A stretch of 64,000 nt of DNA from Micromonospora endolithica (GCF_003626595.1 NZ_RBAK01000007.1:310001-374000); one strand, 5' to 3'. Shown: positions 15,495-24,419, counted from the stretch's first letter. Translations and numbers: made by a program. Notes: generated by a model from the sequence alone, not told the origin.

Positions 15495-17062
15495 GTGCCA
15501 CTGAGGGCGAGCGCCGCCCGATCCGTCGGGCGCTGGTCAGCGTCTACGACAAGAGCGGTCTGGTCGAGCTGGCCCGAGCCCTGCACGGGGCCGGCGTGGA
15601 GATCGTCTCGACCGGGAGCACGGCGTCGACCATCGCCTCCGCCGGGGTTCCGGTGACCGCGGTGGAGACGGTCACCGGCTTCCCGGAGATCCTCGACGGG
15701 CGGGTCAAGACCCTGCACCCGAAGATCCACGGCGGTCTCCTGGCCGACCTGCGAAAGGACGCGCACGCCGCGCAGCTCGACGAGCACGGCATCGCCGGGA
15801 TCGACCTGCTGGTCTCCAACCTGTACCCGTTCCAGGCCACCGTCGCCTCCGGCGCCAGCCAGGACGAGTGCGTCGAGCAGATCGACATCGGTGGTCCGGC
15901 GATGGTCCGGGCCGCCGCCAAGAACCACGCCTCGGTGGCGGTGGTCACCGATCCGGCCGCGTACCCGGAGCTGGTGGCCGCGCTCGACGCGGGCGGCTTC
16001 ACGCTGACGCAGCGCCGGGCGCTCGCGGCCCGCGCGTTCGCCGACATCGCCGAGTACGACGTGGCCGTCGCCGACTGGTTCGCCGCCACCCTCGCGCCGG
16101 CCGCCGACGGCTGGCCCCGCTTCGCCGGGTCGGCCCTGCGCCGGCAGGCGGTGCTGCGCTACGGCGAGAACCCGCACCAGGAGGCCGCGCTCTACACCGA
16201 CCCGAGCAGCCCGGCCGGCCTGGCGCAGGCCGAGCAGTTGCACGGCAAGGAGATGTCGTACAACAACTACGTCGACGCGGACGCCGCCTGGCGGGCGGCG
16301 AACGACTTCGCCGACCAGCCCGCGGTGGCGATCATCAAGCACGCCAACCCGTGTGGCATCGCGGTCGGGGTGGACGTGGCCGAGGCGCACCGCCGGGCCC
16401 ACGAGTGCGACCCGGTCTCCGCCTTCGGCGGGGTGATCGCGGTCAACCGGCCCGTCTCGGATGAGATGGCGCGGCAGGTCGCGGAGATCTTCACCGAGGT
16501 CGTCGTCGCCCCGGAGTTCGAGTCGGGTGCGTTGGCGATCCTCCGGGCGAAGAAGAACGTCCGGCTGCTGCGAGCGCCCGCGTACGCTCCGACGCCTGTC
16601 GAGTCGCGGGAGGTCACCGGCGGCGTGCTGATCCAGGTGCGGGACCGGATCGACGCGCCGGGGGACGACCCGGCGAACTGGCGGCTGGCCACCGGCGAGC
16701 CCGCCGACGAGGTCACCCTGCGGGACCTCGCGTTCGCCTGGCGGGCGGTGCGCGCGGTGAAGAGCAACGCGATCCTGCTGGTCCGCGACGGCGCGACGGT
16801 CGGGGTCGGCATGGGCCAGGTCAACCGGGTCGACTCGGCGCACCTGGCGGTGAGCAGGGCCGGCGCCGACCGGGCCCGGGGTTCCGTCGCCGCCTCGGAC
16901 GCCTTCTTCCCGTTCGCCGACGGTCCGAAGATCCTCATCGACGCGGGCGTGACGGCGATCGTCCAGCCGGGCGGCTCGATCCGCGACGAGGAGGTCATCG
17001 CCGCCTGCAAGGAGGCGAACGTCACGATGTACCTGACCAACACCCGCCACTTCTTCCACTGA
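15491..17062 (+). CDS. purH: Bifunctional AICAR transformylase/IMP cyclohydrolase
   Basis: Catalyses the last two steps to IMP. The N-terminal cyclohydrolase domain shows SVYDKSGLVELA, STGSTA and HPKIHGGLLA; the transformylase domain has the KHANPCG motif and SNAILLV, and the protein ends in TNTRHFFH, the classic PurH C terminus. From GTG 15491 it has 523 aa. The start overlaps the purN stop. FolD, encoded at 23389, provides the one-carbon donor used by both PurN and PurH. Confidence 0.97.
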   Translation: MSATEGERRPIRRALVSVYDKSGLVELARALHGAGVEIVSTGSTASTIASAGVPVTAVETVTGFPEILDGRVKTLHPKIHGGLLADLRKDAHAAQLDEHGIAGIDLLVSNLYPFQATVASGASQDECVEQIDIGGPAMVRAAAKNHASVAVVTDPAAYPELVAALDAGGFTLTQRRALAARAFADIAEYDVAVADWFAATLAPAADGWPRFAGSALRRQAVLRYGENPHQEAALYTDPSSPAGLAQAEQLHGKEMSYNNYVDADAAWRAANDFADQPAVAIIKHANPCGIAVGVDVAEAHRRAHECDPVSAFGGVIAVNRPVSDEMARQVAEIFTEVVVAPEFESGALAILRAKKNVRLLRAPAYAPTPVESREVTGGVLIQVRDRIDAPGDDPANWRLATGEPADEVTLRDLAFAWRAVRAVKSNAILLVRDGATVGVGMGQVNRVDSAHLAVSRAGADRARGSVAASDAFFPFADGPKILIDAGVTAIVQPGGSIRDEEVIAACKEANVTMYLTNTRHFFH

Positions 17063-17070
17063 CCGATCGC

Positions 17071-17098
17071 CGCGCGCCGCGCGCCGCGCGCCGCGGGC
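17071..17098. repeat. Short 7-bp tandem repeat after purH
   Basis: About four copies of a CGCGCCG-type heptamer directly after the purH stop. Simple-sequence tract, possibly replication slippage; no function assigned. Confidence 0.6.
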
Positions 17099-17131
17099 CG
17101 GTTGCCGCCGCTGCCGCACGCCGGCTGCCGC

Positions 17132-17186
17132 GTTAGGAAGGGCCCCTTTTAATACACCAGGCGTTAACAAGGGGCCCTTCCTTACC
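17132..17186. repeat. Paired AAGGGGCCCTT palindrome element, copy B
   Basis: Two units (GTTAGGAAGGGCCCCTTTTAA and GTTAACAAGGGGCCCTTCCTTA) separated by a short spacer, between convergent purH and oppF. The right unit runs into oppF: the TAA stop of that gene (17182-17184) lies inside the repeat, so insertion of the element may have set the end of the protein. Confidence 0.85.
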
Positions 17187-18204
17187 CCCGGAGCTCGGCG
17201 AAGTGGCAGGCCGACGGGTGGGGGTCGGCGGCGCGGGGGACGAGCTGCGGGTCCTCGCGCGCGCAGACCTCCTGGGCCTTCCAGCACCGGGTACGGAAGT
17301 GGCATCCGCTCGGCGGGTCGGCCGGGCTCGGCACGTCGCCCACCAGGCGGATCATCGACCGGTCGTCGCGCAGCTCCGGGTCCGGCACCGGAGCGGCGGA
17401 AAGCAGAGCCTGGGTGTACGGGTGGGTCGCGCGCTCGTAGATCTCGTCCTCGGTGCCGATCTCGATGATCCGCCCGAGGTACATGACGGCCACCCGGTCG
17501 GCGATGTGCCGGACCACCGACAGGTCGTGGGCGATGAAGATGTAGGACAGGCCCAGCTCGTCCTGGAGTTCCTCCAGCAGGTTGATGACCTGCGCCTGGA
17601 TGGACACGTCGAGGGCGGAGACCGGCTCGTCGCAGACGATGACCTCGGGCTTCAGGGCGAGCGCGCGGGCGATGCCGATGCGCTGCCGCTGGCCGCCGGA
17701 GAACTGGTGCGGGTACCGGTTGATGTGCTCGGGGTTGAGCCCGACCACGTCGAGAAGTTCCTGCACCCGTCGCTGCCGGCTGCCCTTGGGCGCCGCGTCC
17801 GGGTGGATCTCGAACGGCTCGCCGATGATGTCGCCGACGGTCATCCGCGGGTTCAACGACGTGTACGGGTCCTGGAGCACCATCTGCATGTTGCGCCGCA
17901 GCCGGCGCAGCTCCCCGCCGGACGCCTTGAACAGGTCCCGGCCCTCCAGCGTGGCCCGGCCGGAGGTGGGTGCCTCCAGGCGCATGAGCAGTCGGGCCAG
18001 GGTGGACTTGCCGCAGCCGGACTCGCCGACGATGCCGAGCGTCTCGCCCCGGCGCAGCTCGAAACTCACCCCGTCGACGGCCTTGACCGCGCCGATCTGC
18101 CGCTGGAACACCACACCCCGGCTGATCGGGAAGTGCTTGACCAGGTTCTCGACCTTGAGCACGGTCTCGCCGCGAACCTTGGCGGCGCTAGCGGGCGCTG
18201 TCAT
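17182..18204 (-). CDS. Oligopeptide/dipeptide ABC transporter ATPase, OppF/DppF type (second operon)
   Basis: Nucleotide-binding subunit of the second peptide importer. Walker A GESGCGKS, signature FSGGQRQRIG, Walker B VIVCDEPVSALD, and the oligo_HPY cysteine segment CHFRTRCWKAQEVC. The 340 aa length is normal. I chose ATG 18204 because GGAGG is 6 nt upstream; GTG 18207 is too close. The start overlaps the end of the preceding OppD gene. Last gene of the five-gene minus-strand operon; its TAA stop is contributed by palindrome copy B. It is very similar to the OppF at 1144. Confidence 0.94.
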   Translation of the reverse strand: MTAPASAAKVRGETVLKVENLVKHFPISRGVVFQRQIGAVKAVDGVSFELRRGETLGIVGESGCGKSTLARLLMRLEAPTSGRATLEGRDLFKASGGELRRLRRNMQMVLQDPYTSLNPRMTVGDIIGEPFEIHPDAAPKGSRQRRVQELLDVVGLNPEHINRYPHQFSGGQRQRIGIARALALKPEVIVCDEPVSALDVSIQAQVINLLEELQDELGLSYIFIAHDLSVVRHIADRVAVMYLGRIIEIGTEDEIYERATHPYTQALLSAAPVPDPELRDDRSMIRLVGDVPSPADPPSGCHFRTRCWKAQEVCAREDPQLVPRAADPHPSACHFAELRG

Positions 18205-19225
18205 CACGGACCTCCTGCGCGAAGTGGCACGCGCTGGTTCGGCCGTCGCCGAGGACCAGGTCGTGCGGCACGACGTCCACGCAGACCTGCTGCGCGTACG
18301 GGCAACGGGGGTGGAACGGGCAACCGGACGGAATCCGCATCAGGTTCGGCGGCAGGCCCCGGATCGTCGACAGCTTCTGCCCGCGCTGGTCCATCCGGGG
18401 AATCGACTCCAACAACCCCTTGGTGTACGGGTGGGCCGGCGCCCGGTACAGCGAGCGGACGTCGGCGTGCTCGACGATGCGGCCCGCGTACATGACGGCG
18501 ATCCGGTCCGCGACGCCGGCGACCACGCCGAGGTCGTGGGTGATCAGGATCATCGCCATGTCGAGGTCGCGGCGCAGGTCGGCCAGCAGGTCCATGATCT
18601 GGGCCTGCACGGTGACGTCCAGCGCGGTGGTCGGCTCGTCGGCGATGAGCACCTTCGGGTCCATCGCCAGCGCCATCGCGATCATGACGCGTTGCCGCAT
18701 GCCGCCGGAGAACTGGTGCGGGTAGTCGCCCAGTCGCTTCGCGGCGGCGGGGATCTTCACCAGGTCCATCAGCTCGACCGCCCGGCGGCGGGCGTCGCCC
18801 CGGGACATCCCGGCCCGTTGACGCAACGTCTCGCCGATCTGCCAGCCGACCGGGAACGTGGGGTTCAACGCGGACAGCGCGTCCTGGAAGATCATCGCGA
18901 TCTCCTTGCCGCGCACCTGCCGGCGTTCCTCCTCCGACTGGCTGAGCAGGTCCCGGCCCCGGTAGCGGATCTCACCGGAGCGGATCACCGCGGGCGGGGT
19001 GTCCAGGATGCCCATGATCGCCTGGGCGGTCACCGACTTGCCGGAGCCGGACTCGCCCAGCACGGCGAGCGTCTCACCAGCGTCGAGGTGGTACGAGACA
19101 CCATTGATGACCTTGGCGACGCCCTCGCCGGTGCGGAACTCGACGTGCAGGTCCCGAACCTCCAGCAGGTGGCCGCCCTCGGGCGTGGGCGACGCCGGGG
19201 TGGGTTGGACGACGGAGTGGGTCAT
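18188..19225 (-). CDS. Oligopeptide/dipeptide ABC transporter ATPase, OppD/DppD type (second operon)
   Basis: Partner ATPase of the second importer. It contains GESGSGKS, FSGGMRQRVM, VLIADEPTTALD and the C-terminal cysteines CPFHPRCPYAQQVC. ATG 19225 gives 345 aa and places the conserved LLEVRDLHVEFRT at residue 21, as in the paralogue at 105. Longer readings into the upstream permease gene are not supported. It overlaps oppF by about 17 bp, indicating coupled translation. Confidence 0.94.
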   Translation of the reverse strand: MTHSVVQPTPASPTPEGGHLLEVRDLHVEFRTGEGVAKVINGVSYHLDAGETLAVLGESGSGKSVTAQAIMGILDTPPAVIRSGEIRYRGRDLLSQSEEERRQVRGKEIAMIFQDALSALNPTFPVGWQIGETLRQRAGMSRGDARRRAVELMDLVKIPAAAKRLGDYPHQFSGGMRQRVMIAMALAMDPKVLIADEPTTALDVTVQAQIMDLLADLRRDLDMAMILITHDLGVVAGVADRIAVMYAGRIVEHADVRSLYRAPAHPYTKGLLESIPRMDQRGQKLSTIRGLPPNLMRIPSGCPFHPRCPYAQQVCVDVVPHDLVLGDGRTSACHFAQEVRDDSAR

Positions 19226-19277
19226 GGCCGTACCTGCCTTTCGCTGGCGACCGCGGGGCTCGTGGCAACCATTCGGC

Positions 19278-20246
19278 TCACCGCAGCTTCGGGTCGAACG
19301 CGTCCCGGATCGCGTCGCCGAGCATGATGAACGCCAGCACGGTGAGCGCGAGGAAGGTCGACGGCACGAGCAGCGGGATGGCCGACTCACGCATGTGCAC
19401 CCGTCCGGTGTCGATGTCCTGGCCCCAGGAGATGGTCGGGTCCTTCAGACCGATGCCGAGGAAGGACAGCGTCGCCTCGGCGGCGATGAACGAGCCGAGC
19501 GCGATGGTCAGCACCACGACGGCCGGCGCGAGGGCGTTCGGCAGGATGTGCCGCCACATGATCCGCCCGTTGCCGGCGCCGAGCATCCGGGCCGCCGCCA
19601 CGTAGTCCTGCTCCTTCGCGGTGATCACCGAGGAACGGACCACCCGGGCGGCGGTCGTCCAGCCGAGCACCGCCAGCACGAAGATGATCGCCGCGATGCG
19701 GACCGTGGAGCTGTCACTGCTGACCCGCTTGAGCAGCACGATGGCGGCGAGCAGCAGCGGGATGCCGAGCACCACGTCGATCACCCGGGAGAGCACCGCG
19801 TCGACCCAGCGGCCGAAGAAGCCGGCCAGCATGCCGACGACCAACGCGATCACCCCGGTGAGCAGGGCCGACAGCGCGCCGACCAGCAACGAGGCGCGGG
19901 TGCCGTACACCGCCCTGGCGTACGTGTCGCAGCCCTGGAAGTCGTACCCGAAGATCGCCCCGGCGGACGGCCCGGCGTGCTGGCGGGCCAGCACGCAGTC
20001 GGCGGGGTCGTTGCTGGTGAACAGGCCCGGAACGGCGGCCATTCCGGTGAACAGCAGGACCAGGAGGAGACTGATCCAGAAGATGGGCTTGCGGCGCAGG
20101 TCCCGCCACGCGTCGCCGGCGAGGCTACGCGGTTTGCCGGCGAGGGTCGAGGTGCCGCCGACCTGGTTCGGGGCCCCGGGCTCACCGGAGGGGCCGCGCC
20201 GGGCGGCCTGGTTCTCGCTGGCCGCCACCGTCTCGAAATCACTCAT
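19278..20246 (-). CDS. Oligopeptide/dipeptide ABC transporter permease, OppC/DppC type
   Basis: Inner-membrane channel subunit, 322 aa. A cytoplasmic N terminus of about 50 residues precedes the first helix (FWISLLLVLLFTGMAAVPGL). Five further helices follow, with the EAA-type loop AARMLGAGNGRIMWRHILPNAL that docks the ATPase. It ends in GDAIRDAFDPKLR, matching the partial permease at the left edge of the window. The extracellular insertion with CVLARQHAGPSAG and FQGCDTY is typical of DppC proteins. ATG 20246 overlaps the stop of a 27-codon bridging ORF. Confidence 0.93.
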   Translation of the reverse strand: MSDFETVAASENQAARRGPSGEPGAPNQVGGTSTLAGKPRSLAGDAWRDLRRKPIFWISLLLVLLFTGMAAVPGLFTSNDPADCVLARQHAGPSAGAIFGYDFQGCDTYARAVYGTRASLLVGALSALLTGVIALVVGMLAGFFGRWVDAVLSRVIDVVLGIPLLLAAIVLLKRVSSDSSTVRIAAIIFVLAVLGWTTAARVVRSSVITAKEQDYVAAARMLGAGNGRIMWRHILPNALAPAVVVLTIALGSFIAAEATLSFLGIGLKDPTISWGQDIDTGRVHMRESAIPLLVPSTFLALTVLAFIMLGDAIRDAFDPKLR

Positions 20247-20326
20247 GCCGGCACCTCGCTGCGCTCGGTGCCGACACGATCGGCCGCGCCCGCTGCGTTG
20301 ACGATTCGCTCGCTTCGCTCACTCAT
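20243..20326 (-). CDS. 27-codon bridging ORF between oppB and oppC (repeat-like)
   Basis: The ATG (20324-20326) overlaps the oppB stop as ATGAGTGA, and the TGA (20243-20245) overlaps the oppC start as ATGA, so this ORF links the two permease genes without a gap. It begins MSERSERIVN and ends TERSEVPA, Arg/Ser/Glu-rich with no fold. The DNA contains palindromic GAGCGAAGCGAGCG-like runs. I recall similar MSERSERIVN starts in other Micromonospora genes, which suggests an interspersed repeat acting as a coupling linker. That recollection was not checked. Confidence 0.5.
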   Translation of the reverse strand: MSERSERIVNAAGAADRVGTERSEVPA

Positions 20327-21257
20327 AGCGGATCCTCGGGTCGAGTACGGCGTACAGGACGTCCACCACCAGGTTGGAGACGAGGTAGACCACGACGAGC
20401 ACACTGACGATGCCCACCACCAGCGGGCCGTCCTCGGTGCGGATGCCGCGGAAGAGGTTGAAGCCGACACCGGGGATGTTGAACACGCCCTCGGTGATGA
20501 TCGCGCCGCTCATCAGGTTGCCCAGTTCGACGCCGAGGAAGGTGACCACCGGAATGAGCGAGTTGCGCAGCACGTGCACCCCGACGATGCGGCGTTTGAC
20601 CAGGCCCTTGGAGCGAGCGGTGCGCACGTAGTCGGCGCGCAGGTTCTCCGCCACCGAGGTCCGGGTCAGCCGCAGTGCGGTGGCCAGCGACAGCGAGCCG
20701 AGCACGATGCCGGGCAGCAGCAGGGCGTAGAAGTCCGGGTCGGAACCGGCGGTGGGCGGGAAGACCTGCCACCGTACGCCGAGGAAGTACTGCGCCAGCG
20801 GGGCGAGCACGATGGTCGGGATGCCGAGCACCAGGAGCGTCAGGACCAGCGTCGAGTTGTCGAAGATGCTGGCCCGACGGATGCCGGCCAGCACGCCGGC
20901 GGTGACGCCGAAGAGCACGGCGACGGTCATCGCGATCAGGGCCAGCTTGACCGTGACCGGCCACGCGGCGGCGAGGATGTCGCCGATCTGCCGGCCGGTG
21001 AGTGACTCGCCGAGGTCGCCCTGGACCAGGTTCTTGATGTAGTCGAAGTACCGGTAGAAGAAGCCGCCGACGCCGGTCTGGTCCAGGTGGAACTTCTCGG
21101 TGAGGTATGCCCGCTGTGCCTCGGTCACCGGGCGCTCACCGGCGAGCGCCTGGATCGGGTCGCCCTGGCCGGCGAACATCAGCGCGTAGACGATCAGCGT
21201 GGTCCCGAAGAAGGCGAGGACCATCTGGAGCAGACGCCGCAGAATGAAGCGGAACAT
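20319..21257 (-). CDS. Oligopeptide/dipeptide ABC transporter permease, OppB/DppB type
   Basis: The second channel subunit, 312 aa. The N terminus FRFILRRLLQMVLAFFGTTL is the diagnostic first helix of DppB proteins, followed by the extracellular domain with ALAGERPVTEAQ and LTGRQIGDIL. Five further helices follow, with the coupling loop YVRTARSKGLVKRRIVGVHVLRNSL kept. ATG 21257 lies about 80 bp after the binding-protein gene at 21340 in transcription order. The gene ends in the overlap with the bridging ORF. Confidence 0.93.
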   Translation of the reverse strand: MFRFILRRLLQMVLAFFGTTLIVYALMFAGQGDPIQALAGERPVTEAQRAYLTEKFHLDQTGVGGFFYRYFDYIKNLVQGDLGESLTGRQIGDILAAAWPVTVKLALIAMTVAVLFGVTAGVLAGIRRASIFDNSTLVLTLLVLGIPTIVLAPLAQYFLGVRWQVFPPTAGSDPDFYALLLPGIVLGSLSLATALRLTRTSVAENLRADYVRTARSKGLVKRRIVGVHVLRNSLIPVVTFLGVELGNLMSGAIITEGVFNIPGVGFNLFRGIRTEDGPLVVGIVSVLVVVYLVSNLVVDVLYAVLDPRIRYE

Positions 21258-21339
21258 ACTTGGCAGTCTTCCTGAAAAGGGGCGAAGAGGAAGGCGGGTC
21301 GGGCCACCGTCCGCCGATGGCCCGACCCGTCGTGCCGTG

Positions 21340-22944
21340 TTACTTGACGGCCTCGATCTTCACCAGGTCGATCCGGTCGAAGAGATCCATCTCCACGTTC
21401 GTGACCTTGGTCGAGTGACCGAAGTTGTTCTGGCCGAACCGGAGCGGGATCACCGGCATGTCCTCGGCCAGAAGGTCCTCGGCCTGCTGGTACTTCTTGA
21501 TCGCCTCTTCCTCGTTCGGGGCGGCCGAGCCCTCGGCGAGGAGCTTGTCGAACTCCGGGTTGCTGTAGCCGTAGTAGTTCGACGAGCCGTTGGTGCTGTA
21601 CAGCGGGCCCAGGTAGTTCTCCATGGACGGGTAGTCCATGACCCAGCCCATCCGGAACAGGCCGACCGGCTGCTTGGCCTTGAGCTTGGTCAGCAGATCC
21701 GCGAACTTCGGCTCGGCGCTGCCCACGCAGTTCACGCCCAGGTTGGCCTTGAGCTGGTTGCAGGTCGCGTCGACCCAGTCCTTGTGGCCACCGTCGCCGT
21801 TGTAGGAGATCTGGATCTCACTCGGGCCGCCGGCCGCCTGGTACAGGGACTTGGCCTTGCCGGCGTCGAACTGGCCGGCCTCGCCGATGGTGTTCTCGCG
21901 GTAGCCCGCGACGACCGGCGAGACGAACGCGCGAGCCGGCGTCTGCGAGTCCTTGAAGACCGCCGTGGTGATCTCGTCACGGTCGATCGCCATCGAGATC
22001 GCCTTGCGCACGTCCGGGTTGCTGAACTCCTTCTGGTACGTCGGGAAGGAGAGGAACTGGAACGTCGAGGCGGGGCTCTGCTTGAACCGGTCGCCCAGGT
22101 CCGTCTCGGCGGTCGACAGGTTCTCGGTCGGGATCGTCTTGATCACGTCGAGGTTGTCCGACAGCACGTCCGCGTACGCGGCGGTCTGCTGCTGGTAGAT
22201 CCGGAACACGACACCGGCCACCTTCGGCTTCTCGCCGGGGAAGGCGTCGTACCTCTCCACCTCGACCTTGGCGTCGTGCTGCCAGGTGCCCTTCATCTTG
22301 AACGGGCCCTGACCGATCGGCGCCTGCTCGTAGCCCTCGGCCAGCACGCCGGGCGCGGAGAACGCGGCCTTCGGCATGGGGTAGAAGGCGGTGTAGCCGA
22401 GCATGGTCTTGAACTCGGTGTACGGCTCGGACAGCGTCACGGTGAAGGTCAGGTCGTCGACCTTCTCCAGACCGGTCAGCGTCTTCGCCTTCGGGGTCTC
22501 ACCCTGGAGGTCCTCGTACCCGGCGATCTTCTCGAAGAAGTAGCTGGAGTTCTGACCGTTCGGGGCGTACGCGCCGTAGTTCCACGCGTCGATGTAGTTG
22601 TCGGCGACGACCTTCTCGCCGTTGTGGAAGGTGTAGCCGTCCTTCAGCTTGATCGTCCAGACCTTGTTGTCCGACGACGTCACCGACTCGGCCGCCACCT
22701 CGAACGCCTTGTTGGCGTCGTCGTAGTCGACCAGCGGGCTGAACAGGGCACTGAGCACCTGCGAGCCACTCGTCTCGTTGGTGTTGGTCGGCACCAGGTG
22801 CTGCGGCTCGGCGATCTCGATCCGCACGGCCGCGTTGGGGTCGCTTTCGCCGGATCCGCTGCCGCCGCCCGAGCCGCAGGCCACCAGGCCCAGGGTCACC
22901 GCGAGCGGGAGAGCGGTCCAGGCAGCAAGCCTACGAACTCGCAT
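21340..22944 (-). CDS. Peptide-binding lipoprotein of the second opp operon (SBP family 5)
   Basis: Solute-binding component that delivers peptides to the permeases, 534 aa. The signal peptide ends in the lipobox LGLVAC with Cys at about residue 23, followed by a Gly/Ser linker. The mature protein shows family-5 features: EPQHLVPTNTNET, WTIKLKDGYTFHNGEKVVADNYIDAWNYG, and FRMGWVMDYPSMENYLGPLY near the C terminus. Substrate specificity cannot be predicted. GAGGAG precedes ATG 22944. It is the first gene of the operon, with a good promoter at 23014-23042. Confidence 0.95.
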   Translation of the reverse strand: MRVRRLAAWTALPLAVTLGLVACGSGGGSGSGESDPNAAVRIEIAEPQHLVPTNTNETSGSQVLSALFSPLVDYDDANKAFEVAAESVTSSDNKVWTIKLKDGYTFHNGEKVVADNYIDAWNYGAYAPNGQNSSYFFEKIAGYEDLQGETPKAKTLTGLEKVDDLTFTVTLSEPYTEFKTMLGYTAFYPMPKAAFSAPGVLAEGYEQAPIGQGPFKMKGTWQHDAKVEVERYDAFPGEKPKVAGVVFRIYQQQTAAYADVLSDNLDVIKTIPTENLSTAETDLGDRFKQSPASTFQFLSFPTYQKEFSNPDVRKAISMAIDRDEITTAVFKDSQTPARAFVSPVVAGYRENTIGEAGQFDAGKAKSLYQAAGGPSEIQISYNGDGGHKDWVDATCNQLKANLGVNCVGSAEPKFADLLTKLKAKQPVGLFRMGWVMDYPSMENYLGPLYSTNGSSNYYGYSNPEFDKLLAEGSAAPNEEEAIKKYQQAEDLLAEDMPVIPLRFGQNNFGHSTKVTNVEMDLFDRIDLVKIEAVK

Positions 22945-23013
22945 TGAGTCTCCTCATCTCCTCACGCTGCGCAGTCAGGCCCGGCGTTGGGTGACGCTGC
23001 GCAACGTTTGGCA

Positions 23014-23042
23014 ACGGTAGGTCGCGGACCGGCGGTCGGCAA
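23014..23042 (-). promoter_or_regulatory. Promoter of the second opp operon
   Basis: Minus-strand TTGCCG (23037-23042) and TACCGT (23014-23019) with 17 nt spacing, about 65 nt before the binding-protein ATG. The leader contains repeated GCAACG/TGCGCA words but no clear operator. The rest of 22945-23388 shows no gene that I can support. Confidence 0.6.
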
Positions 23043-23388
23043 CGATGACGTTGCGAAGCGGTAACGGAGTGGGCCGACCGGTCTTGTCGCGGCGTCGTAC
23101 GCCTGCTAGGCATCGGGCCCTTGGGCGGCCCCGATTCCCGATCGGACCGGGCGTGGACGGTGCGGGAGGGGCCGGTTGGGCTTCGCTGCGCGGTGCGGTG
23201 GCGCCTGCGAGGTTCGCTCCGGCCGTCGGCGAAACGCCGGTTCGGCCAGTGAAGAGCTGCACAGAAAACTACCCTGAGTGACTAACGACACTTCACTTAC
23301 CGTTACCTAAAGGCGTGGGTCGTGGACCTGGCAACCCGCTCCCCAGGTCGTCGCCGTCGCCCGGTGCCGGACATGAGACGATCTGGAC

Positions 23389-24246
23389 GTGACGGCGACG
23401 CTTCTGGACGGCAAGGCGACCGCGGCCGAGATCAAGGACGAGCTGCGGACCCGGGTGAAGGCACTGGCGGAACGCGGGATCACCCCGGGACTGGGCACCG
23501 TGCTGGTCGGCGCCGACCCCGGCTCGCAGGCGTACGTCAACGGCAAGCACCGCGACTGTGCCGAGGTCGGCATCGCCTCGATCCGGCGCGAACTGCCCGC
23601 CGACGCCACCCAGGAACAGGTCGACGCGGTCCTGGCCGAGCTGAACGCCGACCCGGCCTGCCACGGCTACATCGTCCAGCTGCCGCTGCCCGGCCACCTG
23701 GACACCCAGCGGGTGCTGGAGCTGATCGACCCGGACAAGGACGCCGACGGGCTGCACCCGGTCAACCTGGGCCGGCTCGTGCTCGGCTACCCGGGCCCGC
23801 TGCCCTGCACCCCGCGGGGCATCATCGAGCTGCTCCGCCGCCACGAGGTACCGCTGCGCGGCGCCAACGTCGCGGTCGTCGGCCGGGGCAACACGGTGGG
23901 CCGCCCGCTGGGCCTGCTGCTGACCCGGCGCAGCGAGAACGCCACCGTGACCCTCTGCCACACCGGCACCCTCGACCTCGCCTCGCACACCCGCGCCGCC
24001 GACATCGTGATCGTGGCCGCCGGCGTACCCGGGCTGCTCACCGCCGACATGGTCAACCCGGGCGCGGTGGTCGTCGACGTCGGCATCACGCGGGTGATCG
24101 GCCCGGACGGCAAGGGCCGCTACACCGGTGACGTGGACCCGGGCGTCACCGAGGTCGCCGGCGCGCTGGTCCCGATGCCCGGCGGCGTGGGCCCGATGAC
24201 CCGCGCCATGCTCCTGACCAACGTCGTAGAACGCGCCGAGCGCTGA
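23389..24246 (+). CDS. folD: Methylene-THF dehydrogenase/methenyl-THF cyclohydrolase
   Basis: Interconverts 5,10-methylene- and 10-formyl-THF, supplying PurN and PurH. Conserved elements: AYVNGKHRDCAEVGI with the catalytic Lys, GYIVQLPLPGHLD, DADGLHPVNLGRL, the NADP loop VVGRGNTVGRPLGLLL, and the C-terminal PMPGGVGPMTRAMLLTN. The NADP loop has GRGN where many FolD have GRS, a variant common in actinobacteria as far as I know. Length 285 aa is standard. GTG 23389 has no Shine-Dalgarno, so leaderless translation is possible. Confidence 0.96.
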   Translation: MTATLLDGKATAAEIKDELRTRVKALAERGITPGLGTVLVGADPGSQAYVNGKHRDCAEVGIASIRRELPADATQEQVDAVLAELNADPACHGYIVQLPLPGHLDTQRVLELIDPDKDADGLHPVNLGRLVLGYPGPLPCTPRGIIELLRRHEVPLRGANVAVVGRGNTVGRPLGLLLTRRSENATVTLCHTGTLDLASHTRAADIVIVAAGVPGLLTADMVNPGAVVVDVGITRVIGPDGKGRYTGDVDPGVTEVAGALVPMPGGVGPMTRAMLLTNVVERAER

Positions 24247-24249
24247 GGT

Positions 24250-24306
24250 GTAAGGAAGGGCCCCTTCTTAACGCCTCGGGTAGAGGAAGGGCCCCTTCTT
24301 AACGCC
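24250..24306. repeat. Paired AAGGGGCCCTT palindrome element, copy C
   Basis: Two units GTAAGGAAGGGCCCCTTCTTA and GAGGAAGGGCCCCTTCTTAAC, separated by CGCCTCGGGTA. It starts only a few bases after the folD stop and precedes mdh, which is on the same strand, so it could act as a terminator here. Confidence 0.85.
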
Positions 24307-24373
24307 CACGAGTGCGGTTCGCGTCCGACCCGGTCATAACTGTCCGCCCCTGGCCGGATCGGTGCCAGGATGG

Positions 24374-24405
24374 CTGATACGGTCCGGAAAACCGACTGGT
24401 ATCAG
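24374..24405 (+). promoter_or_regulatory. Stem-loop just upstream of mdh
   Basis: CTGATAC (24374-24380) pairs with GTATCAG (24399-24405), with GGT/ACC inside. It ends immediately before the GGGAGTG ribosome binding site of mdh. It may be an operator or an mRNA hairpin; a TACGGT hexamer inside could be a -10 box. Function unknown. Confidence 0.4.
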
Positions 24406-24419
24406 GGAGTGGGACGACC

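Noticed and set aside
17071..17098. The CGCGCCG tract as a Z-DNA or regulatory element
   Set aside because: A short simple repeat after a stop codon; nothing connects it with regulation.
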